Source: Betaproteobacteria bacterium (GTDB taxonomy: Bacteria; Pseudomonadota; Gammaproteobacteria; Burkholderiales; Burkholderiaceae_E). Taken from it: DNA of 38,981 bases. The DNA lies in assembly GCA_018970865.1 (NCBI GenBank), contig JAGWVN010000025.1:1-38981 (forward strand), in the 5' to 3' direction. The translations under genes and the position numbers were made by a program. The notes beneath the pieces were generated by a model. The model was not told the DNA's origin. It worked only from the letters and a program-made list of their open reading frames with translations, and ran no database searches. Positions 18,150-26,521 of the stretch are shown here, piece by piece (within the stretch, counting starts at the first letter, position 1; each line of letters begins with the position of its first letter).

Positions 18150-18177
18150 TTGCGCGGGTTTCGCAGTCCAATAGAAT
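18150..18177 (+). promoter_or_regulatory. Candidate hrcA promoter
   Basis: TTGCGC (18150-18155), 16 bases, then TAGAAT (18172-18177). The -10 is good and the -35 weak. The start point would be near 18184, only about 3 bases before the hrcA ATG at 18187. No CIRCE element (the HrcA operator) is present, so self-repression at this site is not supported. Confidence 0.45.
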
Positions 18178-18186
18178 AGGTCTGTC

Positions 18187-19215
18187 ATGCGAGAACTCGA
18201 CAGCCGCGCCAAGACGCTGCTCAAGACCCTGGTGGAGCGGTACATCTCCGATGGTCAGCCGGTGGGCTCGCGCACGCTCTCGCGCCATTCCGGCCTCGAT
18301 CTCTCCCCCGCCACCATCCGCAATGTGATGGCCGATCTCGAGGAGCTCGGCCTCATCGCCAGCCCGCATACCTCGGCCGGCCGGGTGCCCACGCCGCGTG
18401 GCTACCGCCTGTTCGTCGACACGCTGCTCACCGTGCAGCCTCTCGAACTCGGCCAGACCGAACGCATCCACGACCGCCTCCAGGCCGAGGAGCCCCAGCG
18501 CCTGCTCTCGGCCGCCGCCGGTCTGCTCTCCAGCCTGTCGCAGTTCGCCGGGGTGGTCACCACGCCCCGCCGGTCGTCGCTGTTCCGGCAGGTCGAGTTC
18601 ATGCGGCTCTCGGAGCGCCGCGTGCTGCTCATCCTGGTCACGCCGGACGGCGATGTACAGAACCGCATCCTGGCGGTCGAGCGCGACTATTCCGGGCCCG
18701 AGCTCACCGAGGCGGCCAACTACCTCAACCATCATTTCGCCGGCCTCGATCTCGAATCCATCCGCCGGCGGCTCCAGACCGAGCTCACCAGCCTGCGCGA
18801 TGACATCACGCGCCTGATGACCCGCGCGGTGGAGGCGGGCGGTCGGGCCCTCACCGAGGAGACCGAGCCCATGGTGATCTCGGGCGAGCGCAACCTGCTG
18901 GGCGTGGCCGAGCTCTCCGACAACATGGAGCGCATGCGCCGGCTCTTCGACCTCTTCGAGAAGAAAACCAGCCTGCTCACCCTGATGGACGCCTCCAGCC
19001 GCGCCGACGGCGTGCAGATCTTCATCGGCGGCGAGTCCTCGCTCGTGCCGCTCGATCAGGTCAGCGTGGTGGTGGCCCCTTATGAGGTCGAGGGCCGCAT
19101 CGTCGGCACGCTCGGCGTCATCGGCCCCACCCGCATGGCCTACGAGCGGGTGATCCCCATCGTGGACATCACCGCGCGGCTGGTGTCGAGCGCCCTCAGC
19201 CACAACGCGGCCTGA
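18187..19215 (+). CDS. hrcA: Heat-inducible transcription repressor HrcA
   Basis: Protein of 342 residues. The N-terminal winged helix ([20 protein letters not shown], then [20 protein letters not shown] and [20 protein letters not shown]) is diagnostic for HrcA, which represses groESL and dnaK operons by binding CIRCE and is held active by GroEL. The C-terminal part has the GAF-like domain region ([41 protein letters not shown]). The start ATG gives the normal family N-terminus, MRELDSRAK. Only a weak AGG precedes it. Confidence 0.96.
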   Translation: MRELDSRAKTLLKTLVERYISDGQPVGSRTLSRHSGLDLSPATIRNVMADLEELGLIASPHTSAGRVPTPRGYRLFVDTLLTVQPLELGQTERIHDRLQAEEPQRLLSAAAGLLSSLSQFAGVVTTPRRSSLFRQVEFMRLSERRVLLILVTPDGDVQNRILAVERDYSGPELTEAANYLNHHFAGLDLESIRRRLQTELTSLRDDITRLMTRAVEAGGRALTEETEPMVISGERNLLGVAELSDNMERMRRLFDLFEKKTSLLTLMDASSRADGVQIFIGGESSLVPLDQVSVVVAPYEVEGRIVGTLGVIGPTRMAYERVIPIVDITARLVSSALSHNAA

Positions 19216-19231
19216 GCCGGCACCGCCCGAT

Positions 19232-19648
19232 TCAGCTGTCCCAGGCCTGCGCCAGCAGCCGCTTCAGGTCGGCCAGGCGCGCCTCGCCCAGGCGGGCGGC
19301 AATGTCTGCCTCGATGCGCTGGATCATCTGCGCGCCGGCGCGGTTCACGAGCCGCCCTTTCTCGGTGTAGCGCACCAGCTTGGAGTTGCCGCGCTGCGGG
19401 TCATCGGCGGTCTCGAGGATGCCGCGGCGGGCGAGCTCGGCCACGGTCTTGTGCACCGCCTGGCGCGAGATGGCCAGGCGCCGGGCGAGTTCGGCCATGC
19501 TCATCGGCTTGCCACCCATGTGGGCGAGCAGCCGGCTCTGCGCCGGCGTGATGTAGGCGTGCTCGCTGCGCCGCACATTCTTCATGATCTCGCGGGCGAA
19601 CCAGTCGGAGCGCTCGAGCAGCAGCTGTTTGAGGTTGGGCTCGGCCAT
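19232..19648 (-). CDS. MarR-family transcriptional regulator
   Basis: Protein of 138 residues with a winged helix-turn-helix: ITPAQSRLLAHMG, then MSMAELARRLAISRQAVHKT as the recognition region, and a wing with DDPQRGNSKLVRYTEKG. ATG 19648 is chosen because it gives the compact family length; an upstream TTG at 19669 would lie inside the operator. The gene diverges from etfB, and the region between them holds two matching inverted repeats that overlap both promoters. The simplest reading is that this protein represses itself and the etfBA/acyl-CoA dehydrogenase unit, and is released by a fatty-acid or aromatic acid derivative. That role is inference. It converges with hrcA across a 16-base gap. 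Confidence 0.88.
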   Translation of the reverse strand: MAEPNLKQLLLERSDWFAREIMKNVRRSEHAYITPAQSRLLAHMGGKPMSMAELARRLAISRQAVHKTVAELARRGILETADDPQRGNSKLVRYTEKGRLVNRAGAQMIQRIEADIAARLGEARLADLKRLLAQAWDS

Positions 19649-19661
19649 CGGAATCCATCTC

Positions 19662-19724
19662 GTCAACAACGGTTGACAAGTTCATTTTGCTGGACTATCG
19701 TCCGCCTTGTCAACCAAGGTTAAC
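19662..19724. promoter_or_regulatory. Symmetric divergent promoter/operator region
   Basis: Operator 1 is GTCAAC-AACG-GTTGAC (19662-19677). Operator 2 is GTCAAC-CAAG-GTTAAC (19709-19724), with one mismatch. Their centres are 47 bp apart. The plus promoter (towards etfB) is TTGACA (19673-19678), 17 bp, TATCGT (19696-19701), with a start near 19708. The minus promoter (towards the MarR gene) is TTGACA (19713-19708), 18 bp, CAAAAT (19689-19684), with a start near 19677. Each operator covers the -35 of one promoter and the start point of the other, and the whole set is nearly two-fold symmetric about 19693. Confidence 0.75.
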
Positions 19725-19756
19725 GAGTCCGGTGTCGCCGAGCCGGCTCCCGGTCC

Positions 19757-19783
19757 GTCGGGCGAAATGCCCGACCTTATAAT
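19757..19783 (+). promoter_or_regulatory. Leader hairpin and second promoter candidate for etfB
   Basis: GTCGGGC (19757-19763) and GCCCGAC (19769-19775) form a perfect 7-bp stem with loop GAAAT. Three bases further on is a consensus TATAAT (19778-19783), which would give a start near 19790. No -35 box is seen 17 bp upstream. The hairpin lies within the leader of the longer, operator-controlled transcript. Confidence 0.4.
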
Positions 19784-19831
19784 CGGCCGTTCAGCCGGGC
19801 TCGCCCGGCGTCACCCCACCGAGACCAGCCC

Positions 19832-20581
19832 ATGAAGATTCTCGTGCCCGTCAAGCGCGTCGTCGACTACAACGTCAAGGTCCGCGTCAAGAGCGACCAG
19901 ACCGGTGTCGACATCGCCAATGTCAAGATGTCGATGAACCCGTTCGACGAGATCGCCGTCGAGGAAGCCGTGCGCCTCAAGGAGAAGGGCGTGGCCACCG
20001 AGATCATCGCGGTCAGCTGCGGCGTGGCCGCCTGCCAGGAAACCCTGCGCACTGCGCTGGCCATCGGCGCCGACCGCGCGGTGCTGGTCGAGACCGATGT
20101 CGAGCTGCAGCCGCTGGCCGTGGCCAAGCTGCTCAAGGCGCTCATGGACAAGGAAGGCGCGGGCTTCGCCATCGTCGGCAAGCAGGCCATCGACGACGAT
20201 GCCAACCAGACCGGCCAGATGCTCGCCGCGCTGGCCGGCATCCCGCAGGCCACCTTTGCCTCCAAGGTCGAGATCGCCGATGGCAAGGCCAAGGTCACCC
20301 GCGAGGTCGATGGCGGCCTCGAGGTGGTCTCCATGAGCCTGCCCGCGGTCATCACCACGGACCTTCGCCTGAACGAGCCGCGCTATGTCACGCTGCCCAA
20401 CATCATGAAGGCGAAGAAGAAGCCGCTCGACACCGTCAAGCCGGCTGACCTCGGCGTGGATGTCGCGCCCCGTCTGAAGACCCTGAAAGTGTCCGAGCCG
20501 CCGGGCCGCAAGGCCGGCATCAAGGTGGCCGATGTGGCCACGCTGGTCGACAAACTCAAGAACGAAGCGAAGGTGATCTGA
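19832..20581 (+). CDS. etfB: Electron transfer flavoprotein beta subunit
   Basis: Protein of 249 residues. [38 protein letters not shown], and the signature region [29 protein letters not shown] are typical of the EtfB subunit that holds AMP and docks to acyl-CoA dehydrogenases. It forms a heterodimer with EtfA, encoded one base after its stop, and passes electrons from dehydrogenases to ETF:ubiquinone oxidoreductase. Upstream lies the symmetric operator region shared with a MarR-type regulator. The frame contains one of only four ACGT sites I found in the window. Confidence 0.96.
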   Translation: MKILVPVKRVVDYNVKVRVKSDQTGVDIANVKMSMNPFDEIAVEEAVRLKEKGVATEIIAVSCGVAACQETLRTALAIGADRAVLVETDVELQPLAVAKLLKALMDKEGAGFAIVGKQAIDDDANQTGQMLAALAGIPQATFASKVEIADGKAKVTREVDGGLEVVSMSLPAVITTDLRLNEPRYVTLPNIMKAKKKPLDTVKPADLGVDVAPRLKTLKVSEPPGRKAGIKVADVATLVDKLKNEAKVI

Positions 20582-20582
20582 C

Positions 20583-21512
20583 ATGGCTGCCCTGGTTATC
20601 GCCGAACACGACAACGCGTCGCTCAAGCCCGCCACCCTCAACGCGGTCACCGCCGCAGCCGCCACCGGCGGCGAGGTGGCCATCCTGGTGGCCGGCCATC
20701 AATGCGGCCCGGCCGCCGCCGCCGCCGCCCAGGTGGCCGGCGTCTCGCGGGTGCTGGTGGCCGATGCCCCCCAGCTCGCCGACCAGCTGGTCGAGAACAT
20801 CGCCGAGCAGGTGATCGCCGTGGCCGCCGGCTTCAGCCACCTGCTCGCGCCGGCCACCGCGCACGGCAAGAATGTCATGCCGCGCGTGGCCGCCCGCCTC
20901 GATGTCTCGCAGGTCTCCGACATCATCGGCGTCGAGTCGCCTGACACCTTCACCCGGCCCATCTATGCCGGCAACGCCATCGCCACCGTGCAGTCGGCCG
21001 ATGCCGTCAAGGTGATCACGGTGCGCACCACCGGCTTCGACGCCGCGGCCGCCACCGGCGGTTCGGCCCAGATCCAGGCGGTCGATGCCGTGGCCGACTC
21101 CGGCAAGTCGAGCTTCCTCGGCCGCGAGATCGCCAAGAGCGATCGGCCCGAACTCACCGCTGCCAAGGTGGTGGTCTCGGGCGGTCGCGGCATGGGCAGC
21201 GCCGAGAACTTCAAGCTGCTCGAGCCGCTGGCCGACAAGCTCGGCGCCGCCATGGGCGCCTCGCGCGCCGCGGTCGATGCCGGCTACGCCCCCAATGACT
21301 GGCAGGTCGGCCAGACCGGCAAGATCGTCGCGCCGCAGCTGTACGTGGCGGTGGGCATCTCGGGCGCCATCCAGCATCTGGCCGGCATGAAGGACTCCAA
21401 GGTCATCGTCGCCATCAACAAGGATGCCGAGGCGCCGATCTTCGGCGTGGCCGACTACGGTCTGGTCGCCGACCTGTTCCAGGCGGTTCCCGAGGTCGCG
21501 TCCGCCCTCTGA
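20583..21512 (+). CDS. etfA: Electron transfer flavoprotein alpha subunit
   Basis: Protein of 309 residues. The N-terminal domain starts [20 protein letters not shown]. The C-terminal FAD-binding domain has [48 protein letters not shown] and [18 protein letters not shown], all canonical for EtfA. Together with EtfB it carries electrons from flavin dehydrogenases, most obviously the acyl-CoA dehydrogenase encoded 100 bases downstream. Confidence 0.96.
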   Translation: MAALVIAEHDNASLKPATLNAVTAAAATGGEVAILVAGHQCGPAAAAAAQVAGVSRVLVADAPQLADQLVENIAEQVIAVAAGFSHLLAPATAHGKNVMPRVAARLDVSQVSDIIGVESPDTFTRPIYAGNAIATVQSADAVKVITVRTTGFDAAAATGGSAQIQAVDAVADSGKSSFLGREIAKSDRPELTAAKVVVSGGRGMGSAENFKLLEPLADKLGAAMGASRAAVDAGYAPNDWQVGQTGKIVAPQLYVAVGISGAIQHLAGMKDSKVIVAINKDAEAPIFGVADYGLVADLFQAVPEVASAL

Positions 21513-21613
21513 GTCTGAGCGGATCGCTGCGGCAATCCGCCCCTCTCTTCCACCCCCCGATCGGCCCCGGATCGCAGCGCGATCACCGGGGCCGCTTGCC
21601 AAGGAGACAGCCG

Positions 21614-23437
21614 ATGAGCTATCAGGCGCCGGTCAAGGACATGCTGTTCATCATGCGCGAGCTCGCCGGGCTCGCGTCGGTGCGCAGCCTGCCGGGTTTC
21701 GAGGACGCCACCGACGACACCGTCGAGGCGGTGCTGAACGAGTCGGCCCGCTTCAACGCCGAGGTGCTCGCGCCCCTGAACTGGACCGGCGATCTTCAGC
21801 CGTCCTCGGTGGCCGACGGGGTGGTCACCACCACGCCGGGATTTCGCGACGCCTTCCGGGGCTTCGCCGAGGCCGGCTGGCAGGGCGTGCAGCATCCCGC
21901 GGCCTTCGGCGGGCAGAACCTGCCCAAGCTGGTGGCCACGGCCTGCATCGAGATGCTCAACAGCGCCAACCTGTCGTTCGCGCTGTGCCCGCTGCTCACC
22001 GACGGCGCCATCGAGGCCCTGCTCACCGCGGGCAGTCCCGAACAGCAGCAGCGCTTCATTCCGCGCATGATCGCCGGCGACTGGACCGGCACCATGAACC
22101 TCACCGAGCCGCAGGCCGGCTCCGATCTCTCCCAGGTGCGCAGCCGGGCCGAGCCTCAGCCCGATGGCACCTACCGGATCTTCGGGCAGAAGATCTACAT
22201 CACCTATGGCGAACACGACATGGCCGAGAACATCGTCCATCTCGTGCTGGCCCGCACGCCGGGCGCGCCCGAGGGCGTGAAGGGCATCTCGCTGTTCATC
22301 GTGCCCAAGTTTCTCGTCGGCGATGACGGCAGCCTGGGCGCGCGCAACGATGTCTACTGCGCCTCGGTCGAGCACAAGCTGGGCATCAAGGCGAGCCCCA
22401 CCGCGGTGCTGCTCTACGGCGACGGCAAGTTCCCGCTGGCCTCGCCGGGCGGCGGCCCGGCCGCGGCCGGCGCCGTGGGCTGGCTGGTCGGCCAGGAGAA
22501 CCGCGGTCTCGAGTACATGTTCGTGATGATGAACGCCGCCCGCTTCGCGGTCGGCATGCAGGGCGTGGCGGTGGCCGAGCGGGCCTATCAGAAGGCGGTG
22601 CAGTACGCCCGCGACCGCGTCCAGAGCCGGGCGGTCGAGGGATCGTCCGGGCCGGTGGCGATCATCGCCCACCCCGATGTGCGCCGCATGCTCATGACCA
22701 TGCGCGCCCTTACCGAAGGCGCCCGCGCGCTCGGCTATGTGGCGGCTGCCGCCTACGATGCCGCCCACGCCTCGCCCGATGCCGACACCCGCAAGGCCAA
22801 TGCGGCCTTCTATGAATTCCTGGTGCCGATCGTCAAGGGCTTCTCCACCGAGATGAGCCTCGAGGTCACCTCGCTGGGCGTGCAGGTGCATGGCGGCATG
22901 GGCTTCATCGAGGAGACCGGCGCGGCGCAGCACTACCGCGATGCCCGCATCCTGCCCATCTACGAAGGCACCACCGCCATCCAGGCCAATGACCTGATCG
23001 GCCGCAAGACCGTTCGCGATGGCGGCCAGACCGTGCGCGGCGTGCTCGGGCGGGTCGCGCAGACCCTGGCCGAACTGCCCGAGGACGGCGAACTCGGTGG
23101 CATCCGGCGGCGCCTGGCCGAGGGCGCGCAGGCGCTCGGCGACGCTGCCGACTACCTGGTGTCCCAGGGTAAGGCCGACCCCCGCGCCACCTATGCCGGC
23201 AGCGTGCCCTACCTCATGCTGTGCGGCACGGTGCTCGCCGGCTGGCAGATGGCCCGCGCCGCCCTGCGCGCCAGCCAGCAGCTCGCCGCCGGCGCCGACG
23301 ATGCCGACTTCCTGCGGGCCAAGATCGGCACGGCGCGCTTCTATGCCGACCATGTGCTCTCGCGCTCGCTGTCGCTGCGCGCGGCCATCGTCGACGGCGC
23401 CAGCGGCACCCTGGCGCTCGAGGAATCGATGTTCTGA
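21614..23437 (+). CDS. Large acyl-CoA dehydrogenase (DmdC/FadE-like)
   Basis: Flavoprotein of 607 residues, longer than the usual 380-residue type because of a C-terminal extension, as in DmdC (3-methylmercaptopropionyl-CoA dehydrogenase) and related long-chain enzymes. The start ATG 21614 has AAGGAG 8 bases upstream. Motifs are MNLTEPQAGSDLSQVRSRA and IYITYGEHDMAENIVHLVLA of the FAD/substrate site, GVQVHGGMGFIEETGAAQHY, and YEGTTAIQANDLIGRK, which in this subfamily lies next to the catalytic glutamate. The real acyl substrate cannot be read from sequence; DmdC names are often over-applied to this group. Its position after etfBA supplies the matching electron acceptor, and the MarR-type regulator probably controls all three. 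Confidence 0.92.
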   Translation: MSYQAPVKDMLFIMRELAGLASVRSLPGFEDATDDTVEAVLNESARFNAEVLAPLNWTGDLQPSSVADGVVTTTPGFRDAFRGFAEAGWQGVQHPAAFGGQNLPKLVATACIEMLNSANLSFALCPLLTDGAIEALLTAGSPEQQQRFIPRMIAGDWTGTMNLTEPQAGSDLSQVRSRAEPQPDGTYRIFGQKIYITYGEHDMAENIVHLVLARTPGAPEGVKGISLFIVPKFLVGDDGSLGARNDVYCASVEHKLGIKASPTAVLLYGDGKFPLASPGGGPAAAGAVGWLVGQENRGLEYMFVMMNAARFAVGMQGVAVAERAYQKAVQYARDRVQSRAVEGSSGPVAIIAHPDVRRMLMTMRALTEGARALGYVAAAAYDAAHASPDADTRKANAAFYEFLVPIVKGFSTEMSLEVTSLGVQVHGGMGFIEETGAAQHYRDARILPIYEGTTAIQANDLIGRKTVRDGGQTVRGVLGRVAQTLAELPEDGELGGIRRRLAEGAQALGDAADYLVSQGKADPRATYAGSVPYLMLCGTVLAGWQMARAALRASQQLAAGADDADFLRAKIGTARFYADHVLSRSLSLRAAIVDGASGTLALEESMF

Positions 23438-23470
23438 GGCCACGCCCCGGCCGCCCCGGGGCTGGACAGA

Positions 23471-23490
23471 TACTGGATATTCATCCACTA
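23471..23490 (+). promoter_or_regulatory. LexA-like (SOS) box upstream of the radical SAM gene
   Basis: TACTGGATATTCATCCACTA matches the E. coli-type consensus (TACTGT, AT-rich centre, ACAGTA) at about 15 of 20 positions and is itself close to palindromic; the core CTG-N10-CAG is met except for the last base (CAC). It is the most A+T-rich spot in a very G+C-rich neighbourhood and sits 7 bases before the start codon. Confidence 0.6.
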
Positions 23491-23497
23491 TCAAGGG

Positions 23498-24673
23498 GTG
23501 ACGCACACCCCGGCATCCCTTTCCGTCAGCCCCGCGCGGCGCGGCCGTCCGGCCGCCGAGCCGCGGCTCGGCCCGGCCATGGCCGGGCAGCCGGTGCAGG
23601 TGTTCCGGGGGCGCGGCGCGGTTTCAAGCCCCCAGCCGCGGTTCAACCAGCAGATTCGTCAGGCCGAGCCCGATGGCTGGCTGACCGCTCCCGAGCCCTC
23701 GGCCGCGGTCACCCGCATCGCCTCTGAAACGGCGCGCAGCCTCATCAGCCGCAACCAGTCGCCCGATGTCTTCTTCGATCAGTCGGTCAATCCCTACCGG
23801 GGGTGCGAGCACGGCTGCATCTACTGTTACGCCCGGCCCAACCACGCCTGGGTCGGGCTGTCGCCCGGCCTCGACTTCGAAACCCGCCTGTTCGCCAAGG
23901 TCAACGCGCCGGAAGTCCTCGCCCGCGAGCTCGACGCCCCCGGCTACCGCTGCCAGCCCATCGTGCTGGGCACCGCCACCGATGCCTACCAGCCCGCCGA
24001 GCGGGACTATCGCCTCACCCGCCAGCTCATCCAGGTGATGGCCGATCGGCAGCACCCGCTCGCCCTGATCACCAAATCCAGCCTCGTCGAGCGCGACATC
24101 GACCTGCTCGCGCCCCTGGCGGCCGCGGGCCTGGCGGCGGCCTATGTCACCGTCACCACCCTCGATCCCGAGCTCGCCCGCCGCTGGGAGCCGCGCGCGC
24201 CGGCGCCCTGGCGGCGCCTCGAGACCATCCGCAAGCTGTCCCGGGCGGGCATCCCGGTCGGTGTCATGGTGGCGCCGCTCACGCCCTTCCTCAACGAGCC
24301 CGAGCTCGAACAGGTGCTGCAGGCCGCCCACGAGGCCGGCGCGCGCAGCGCCCACTACACCGTGCTGCGCCTGCCCCAGGAACTCGATCCGCTCTTTCGC
24401 GACTGGCTCGCCGCGCATTACCCCCAGCGCGCGGCGCGGGTGCTGGCCCGACTGGCCGACATGCGCCCGCAGCCCCCGGGCGCTCGGCCGCGCCTGAACG
24501 ACGCCCGTTTCCATCACCGCATGCGCGGGCAGGGCCCCTGGGCCGATCTCATCCGCCTGCGTTTCCAGGTGGCCTGCCAGCGCCTGGGTCTGCGCCGGGA
24601 TCGTCCGGCGCTGCGCACCGACGCCTTCCGGCCTGCCGGCGAACCGGCCCAGCTCGCCCTGTTTCCGTCCTGA
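23498..24673 (+). CDS. PA0069-type radical SAM protein (spore photoproduct lyase-like)
   Basis: Protein of 391 residues. The iron-sulfur motif is CxxxCxxC (Cys103, Cys107, Cys110) within YRGCEHGCIYCYARPNHAW. Downstream features LGTATDAYQPAERDYRLTRQ, ALITKSSLVERDIDLL and YVTVTTLDPELARRWEPRAP identify the family often annotated 'PA0069 family radical SAM protein', related to spore photoproduct lyase. The N-terminal VFRGRGAVSSPQPRF stretch is also typical. GTG 23498 is used because AAGGG precedes it; ATG 23579 is an alternative that keeps the conserved part. The reaction is unknown. A LexA-like box just upstream suggests induction by DNA damage, fitting a repair-type role. Confidence 0.88.
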   Translation: MTHTPASLSVSPARRGRPAAEPRLGPAMAGQPVQVFRGRGAVSSPQPRFNQQIRQAEPDGWLTAPEPSAAVTRIASETARSLISRNQSPDVFFDQSVNPYRGCEHGCIYCYARPNHAWVGLSPGLDFETRLFAKVNAPEVLARELDAPGYRCQPIVLGTATDAYQPAERDYRLTRQLIQVMADRQHPLALITKSSLVERDIDLLAPLAAAGLAAAYVTVTTLDPELARRWEPRAPAPWRRLETIRKLSRAGIPVGVMVAPLTPFLNEPELEQVLQAAHEAGARSAHYTVLRLPQELDPLFRDWLAAHYPQRAARVLARLADMRPQPPGARPRLNDARFHHRMRGQGPWADLIRLRFQVACQRLGLRRDRPALRTDAFRPAGEPAQLALFPS

Positions 24674-24713
24674 GGGTCGGGCCCTGGGGCCTGCGGGCTT
24701 GCCCGCAAGGCAA

Positions 24714-24743
24714 TTGCCGAGATGGCTGATTTCCCGCTATCAT
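24714..24743 (+). promoter_or_regulatory. Promoter of the rpsP operon
   Basis: TTGCCG (24714-24719), 18 bases, TATCAT (24738-24743), with a start near 24750 and about 32 bases to the ATG. The -10 context GCTATCATCTTGGGTT is almost the same as that upstream of rplS. Confidence 0.6.
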
Positions 24744-24781
24744 CTTGGGTTTTCCCGATTCACCCGGCAAAGGGGTCCAGC

Positions 24782-25051
24782 ATGGTTGTCATCCGCCTGT
24801 CGCGCGGTGGCGCGAAGAAGCGCCCGTTCTACAACATCGTCGCCACCGACAAGCAGAACCGTCGGGACGGCCGCTTCATCGAGCGCGTGGGTTACTACAA
24901 CCCCATCGCCGCCGAGGGCGAGGCCGGTCTGAAGGTGTCGCTCGATCGCATCAGCTACTGGAAGGGGCATGGCGCGCAGGTCTCGCCCGCGGTTGCCCGC
25001 CTCGTGGCCGAGTTCTCGGCCAAGAACGCCGCGGCGCCGGCCGCGGCCTGA
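24782..25051 (+). CDS. rpsP: 30S ribosomal protein S16
   Basis: Protein of 89 residues with the standard S16 sequence: [34 protein letters not shown] and [21 protein letters not shown]. It binds 16S rRNA early in 30S assembly. AAGGGG precedes the ATG. It heads the rpsP-rimM-trmD-rplS block. Confidence 0.97.
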   Translation: MVVIRLSRGGAKKRPFYNIVATDKQNRRDGRFIERVGYYNPIAAEGEAGLKVSLDRISYWKGHGAQVSPAVARLVAEFSAKNAAAPAAA

Positions 25052-25062
25052 GTTCCGCCCGG

Positions 25063-25734
25063 GTGAGCGTGCGCCGAGCGCCGCCGCTGCGCGGCGGGCG
25101 TCTTGCCGGCGCGCAGACGGACTCTCCCGGCGCCGCCGCAGCGGCGCCTGTCGACATCCCCGTCCCCAAGGACCTTCTCGCGGTCGGCCGCGTCAGCGGC
25201 ACCTACGGCATCCGGGGCTGGATTCGCGTCGACCCGGTCAGCGCGCCGCCGGAGTCGGTGCTGCTCGGCGTGCGCCGCTGGTGGCTGCAACCGGCGTCGG
25301 CAGCCGCTGCCGCCGAGCCCGGTCTGGTCGCGCAGGCCCGCGCCCGGCAGGCGCAGACCCTCACTCCCCGCTGCCTGGACATCGAACGGGTCCGGGTGCA
25401 TGCCGATGCCCTGGTGGCCAAGCCGGTCGGCATCGAGAACCCCGAGGCCGCCGCCCGACTCAAGGGCGAGCTGGTCCTGGTCAGCCGGGCCGACTTCCCG
25501 CCGGGGGAAGAGGGCGAGTTCTACTGGGCCGACCTGATCGGCTGTTCGGTGGTCAATCCGGCCGGCGAGGCGCTCGGCGAGGTCTTCGCCGTGGAGGATC
25601 ACGGCGCGCATCCGGTGCTGCGTCTTAGCCAGCCGGGCGCCGCCGAGCGCATGATCCCCTTCGTGGCGGCCTTCATCCTGCAGGTCGATCTGGCCGGCCG
25701 GCGCATCCTGGCCGACTGGCAGTCCGACTACTGA
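25063..25734 (+). CDS. rimM: Ribosome maturation factor RimM
   Basis: Protein of about 223 residues that binds S19 and helps mature the 30S head. The N-terminal RimM barrel begins at [20 protein letters not shown]; the C-terminal PRC-barrel half has [20 protein letters not shown] and [23 protein letters not shown]. No ATG is available. GTG 25063, 11 bases after rpsP, is the best start and GTG 25069 is possible; either adds an Ala/Arg-rich extension of about 40 residues before the conserved part. An insertion rich in Ala and Arg ([16 protein letters not shown]) splits the first domain. Confidence 0.9.
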   Translation: MSVRRAPPLRGGRLAGAQTDSPGAAAAAPVDIPVPKDLLAVGRVSGTYGIRGWIRVDPVSAPPESVLLGVRRWWLQPASAAAAAEPGLVAQARARQAQTLTPRCLDIERVRVHADALVAKPVGIENPEAAARLKGELVLVSRADFPPGEEGEFYWADLIGCSVVNPAGEALGEVFAVEDHGAHPVLRLSQPGAAERMIPFVAAFILQVDLAGRRILADWQSDY

Positions 25735-25747
25735 GCCCGGGCCGGCC

Positions 25748-26509
25748 ATGCGCTTCGATGTCATCACCCTGTTTCCGGCGATGTTCGATGCGCTCAGCCA
25801 CTGGGGCATCACCAGCCGGGCGCTGCAGCGCGGTCTGTGGTCGCTGCACCGCTGGAATCCGCGTGACTTCGCCACCGATGCCTATCGCAGTGTCGACGAC
25901 CGACCCTACGGCGGGGGCCCGGGCATGGTCATGCTGCCCGAGCCGCTGGCCGACACCCTGGCCGCCGTGGCCCGCGACCAGGGTGAGCCGCGGGGTCGGG
26001 TCATCCACCTCAGTCCCCGTGGCCGGCCGCTGGATCAGGCCGGCATCGAGGCGCTCGGCGGATGTGGCGCGATCACCTTGCTGGCCAGCCGCTACGAGGC
26101 TGTCGATCAGCGACTGCTCGATCGGCATGTCGACGAGGAGATCGCGGTGGGCGACTTCATCGTCTCAGGCGGCGAGCTCCCCGCGATGATGCTGATCGAT
26201 GCGCTGGTGCGCCGCCTGCCGGGAGCGCTCAACGACAGCCGCTCGGCGCAGGAGGAGTCCTTCGCCACGGGGCTGCTCGAGGGGCCGCACTACACCCGCC
26301 CCGAACGCTTCGAGGGCGAAGCGGTGCCGCCGGTGCTGCTGTCGGGGCACCATGAGCGCATCGCGCGCTGGCGCCGCGAGCAGGCCCTGCTCACCACCGC
26401 GCTGCGCCGTCCCGAGCTGATCGTGGCCGCGCGCGCCGCGGGCCGCCTCGATGCCGCCGACGAGCGGATCCTCGCGCAACAGGCCAGTGCCAGCGACAAC
26501 CGACGCTGA
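25748..26509 (+). CDS. trmD: tRNA (guanine-37-N1)-methyltransferase
   Basis: SPOUT-class methyltransferase of 253 residues with [21 protein letters not shown] at the start, then [24 protein letters not shown] and [24 protein letters not shown]. It methylates G37 of tRNAs with a G at position 36 and prevents frameshifting. In the knot, the common CGRYEGxDxR reads [10 protein letters not shown], with two glycine changes; I cannot tell whether this is usual in the lineage. It lies 13 bases after rimM. Confidence 0.96.
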   Translation: MRFDVITLFPAMFDALSHWGITSRALQRGLWSLHRWNPRDFATDAYRSVDDRPYGGGPGMVMLPEPLADTLAAVARDQGEPRGRVIHLSPRGRPLDQAGIEALGGCGAITLLASRYEAVDQRLLDRHVDEEIAVGDFIVSGGELPAMMLIDALVRRLPGALNDSRSAQEESFATGLLEGPHYTRPERFEGEAVPPVLLSGHHERIARWRREQALLTTALRRPELIVAARAAGRLDAADERILAQQASASDNRR

Positions 26510-26521
26510 TTGGGCTATCAT
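26493..26521 (+). promoter_or_regulatory. Candidate rplS promoter at the end of trmD
   Basis: GCGACA (26493-26498), 17 bases, TATCAT (26516-26521). The GCTATCATCTCGGGTT context mirrors the rpsP promoter. It would let rplS be transcribed apart from rpsP-rimM-trmD. Confidence 0.5.

Noticed and set aside
18074-18186. CIRCE element upstream of hrcA
   Set aside because: No TTAGCACTC-N9-GAGTGCTAA or close variant is present; the inverted repeat at 18077-18098 is unrelated.
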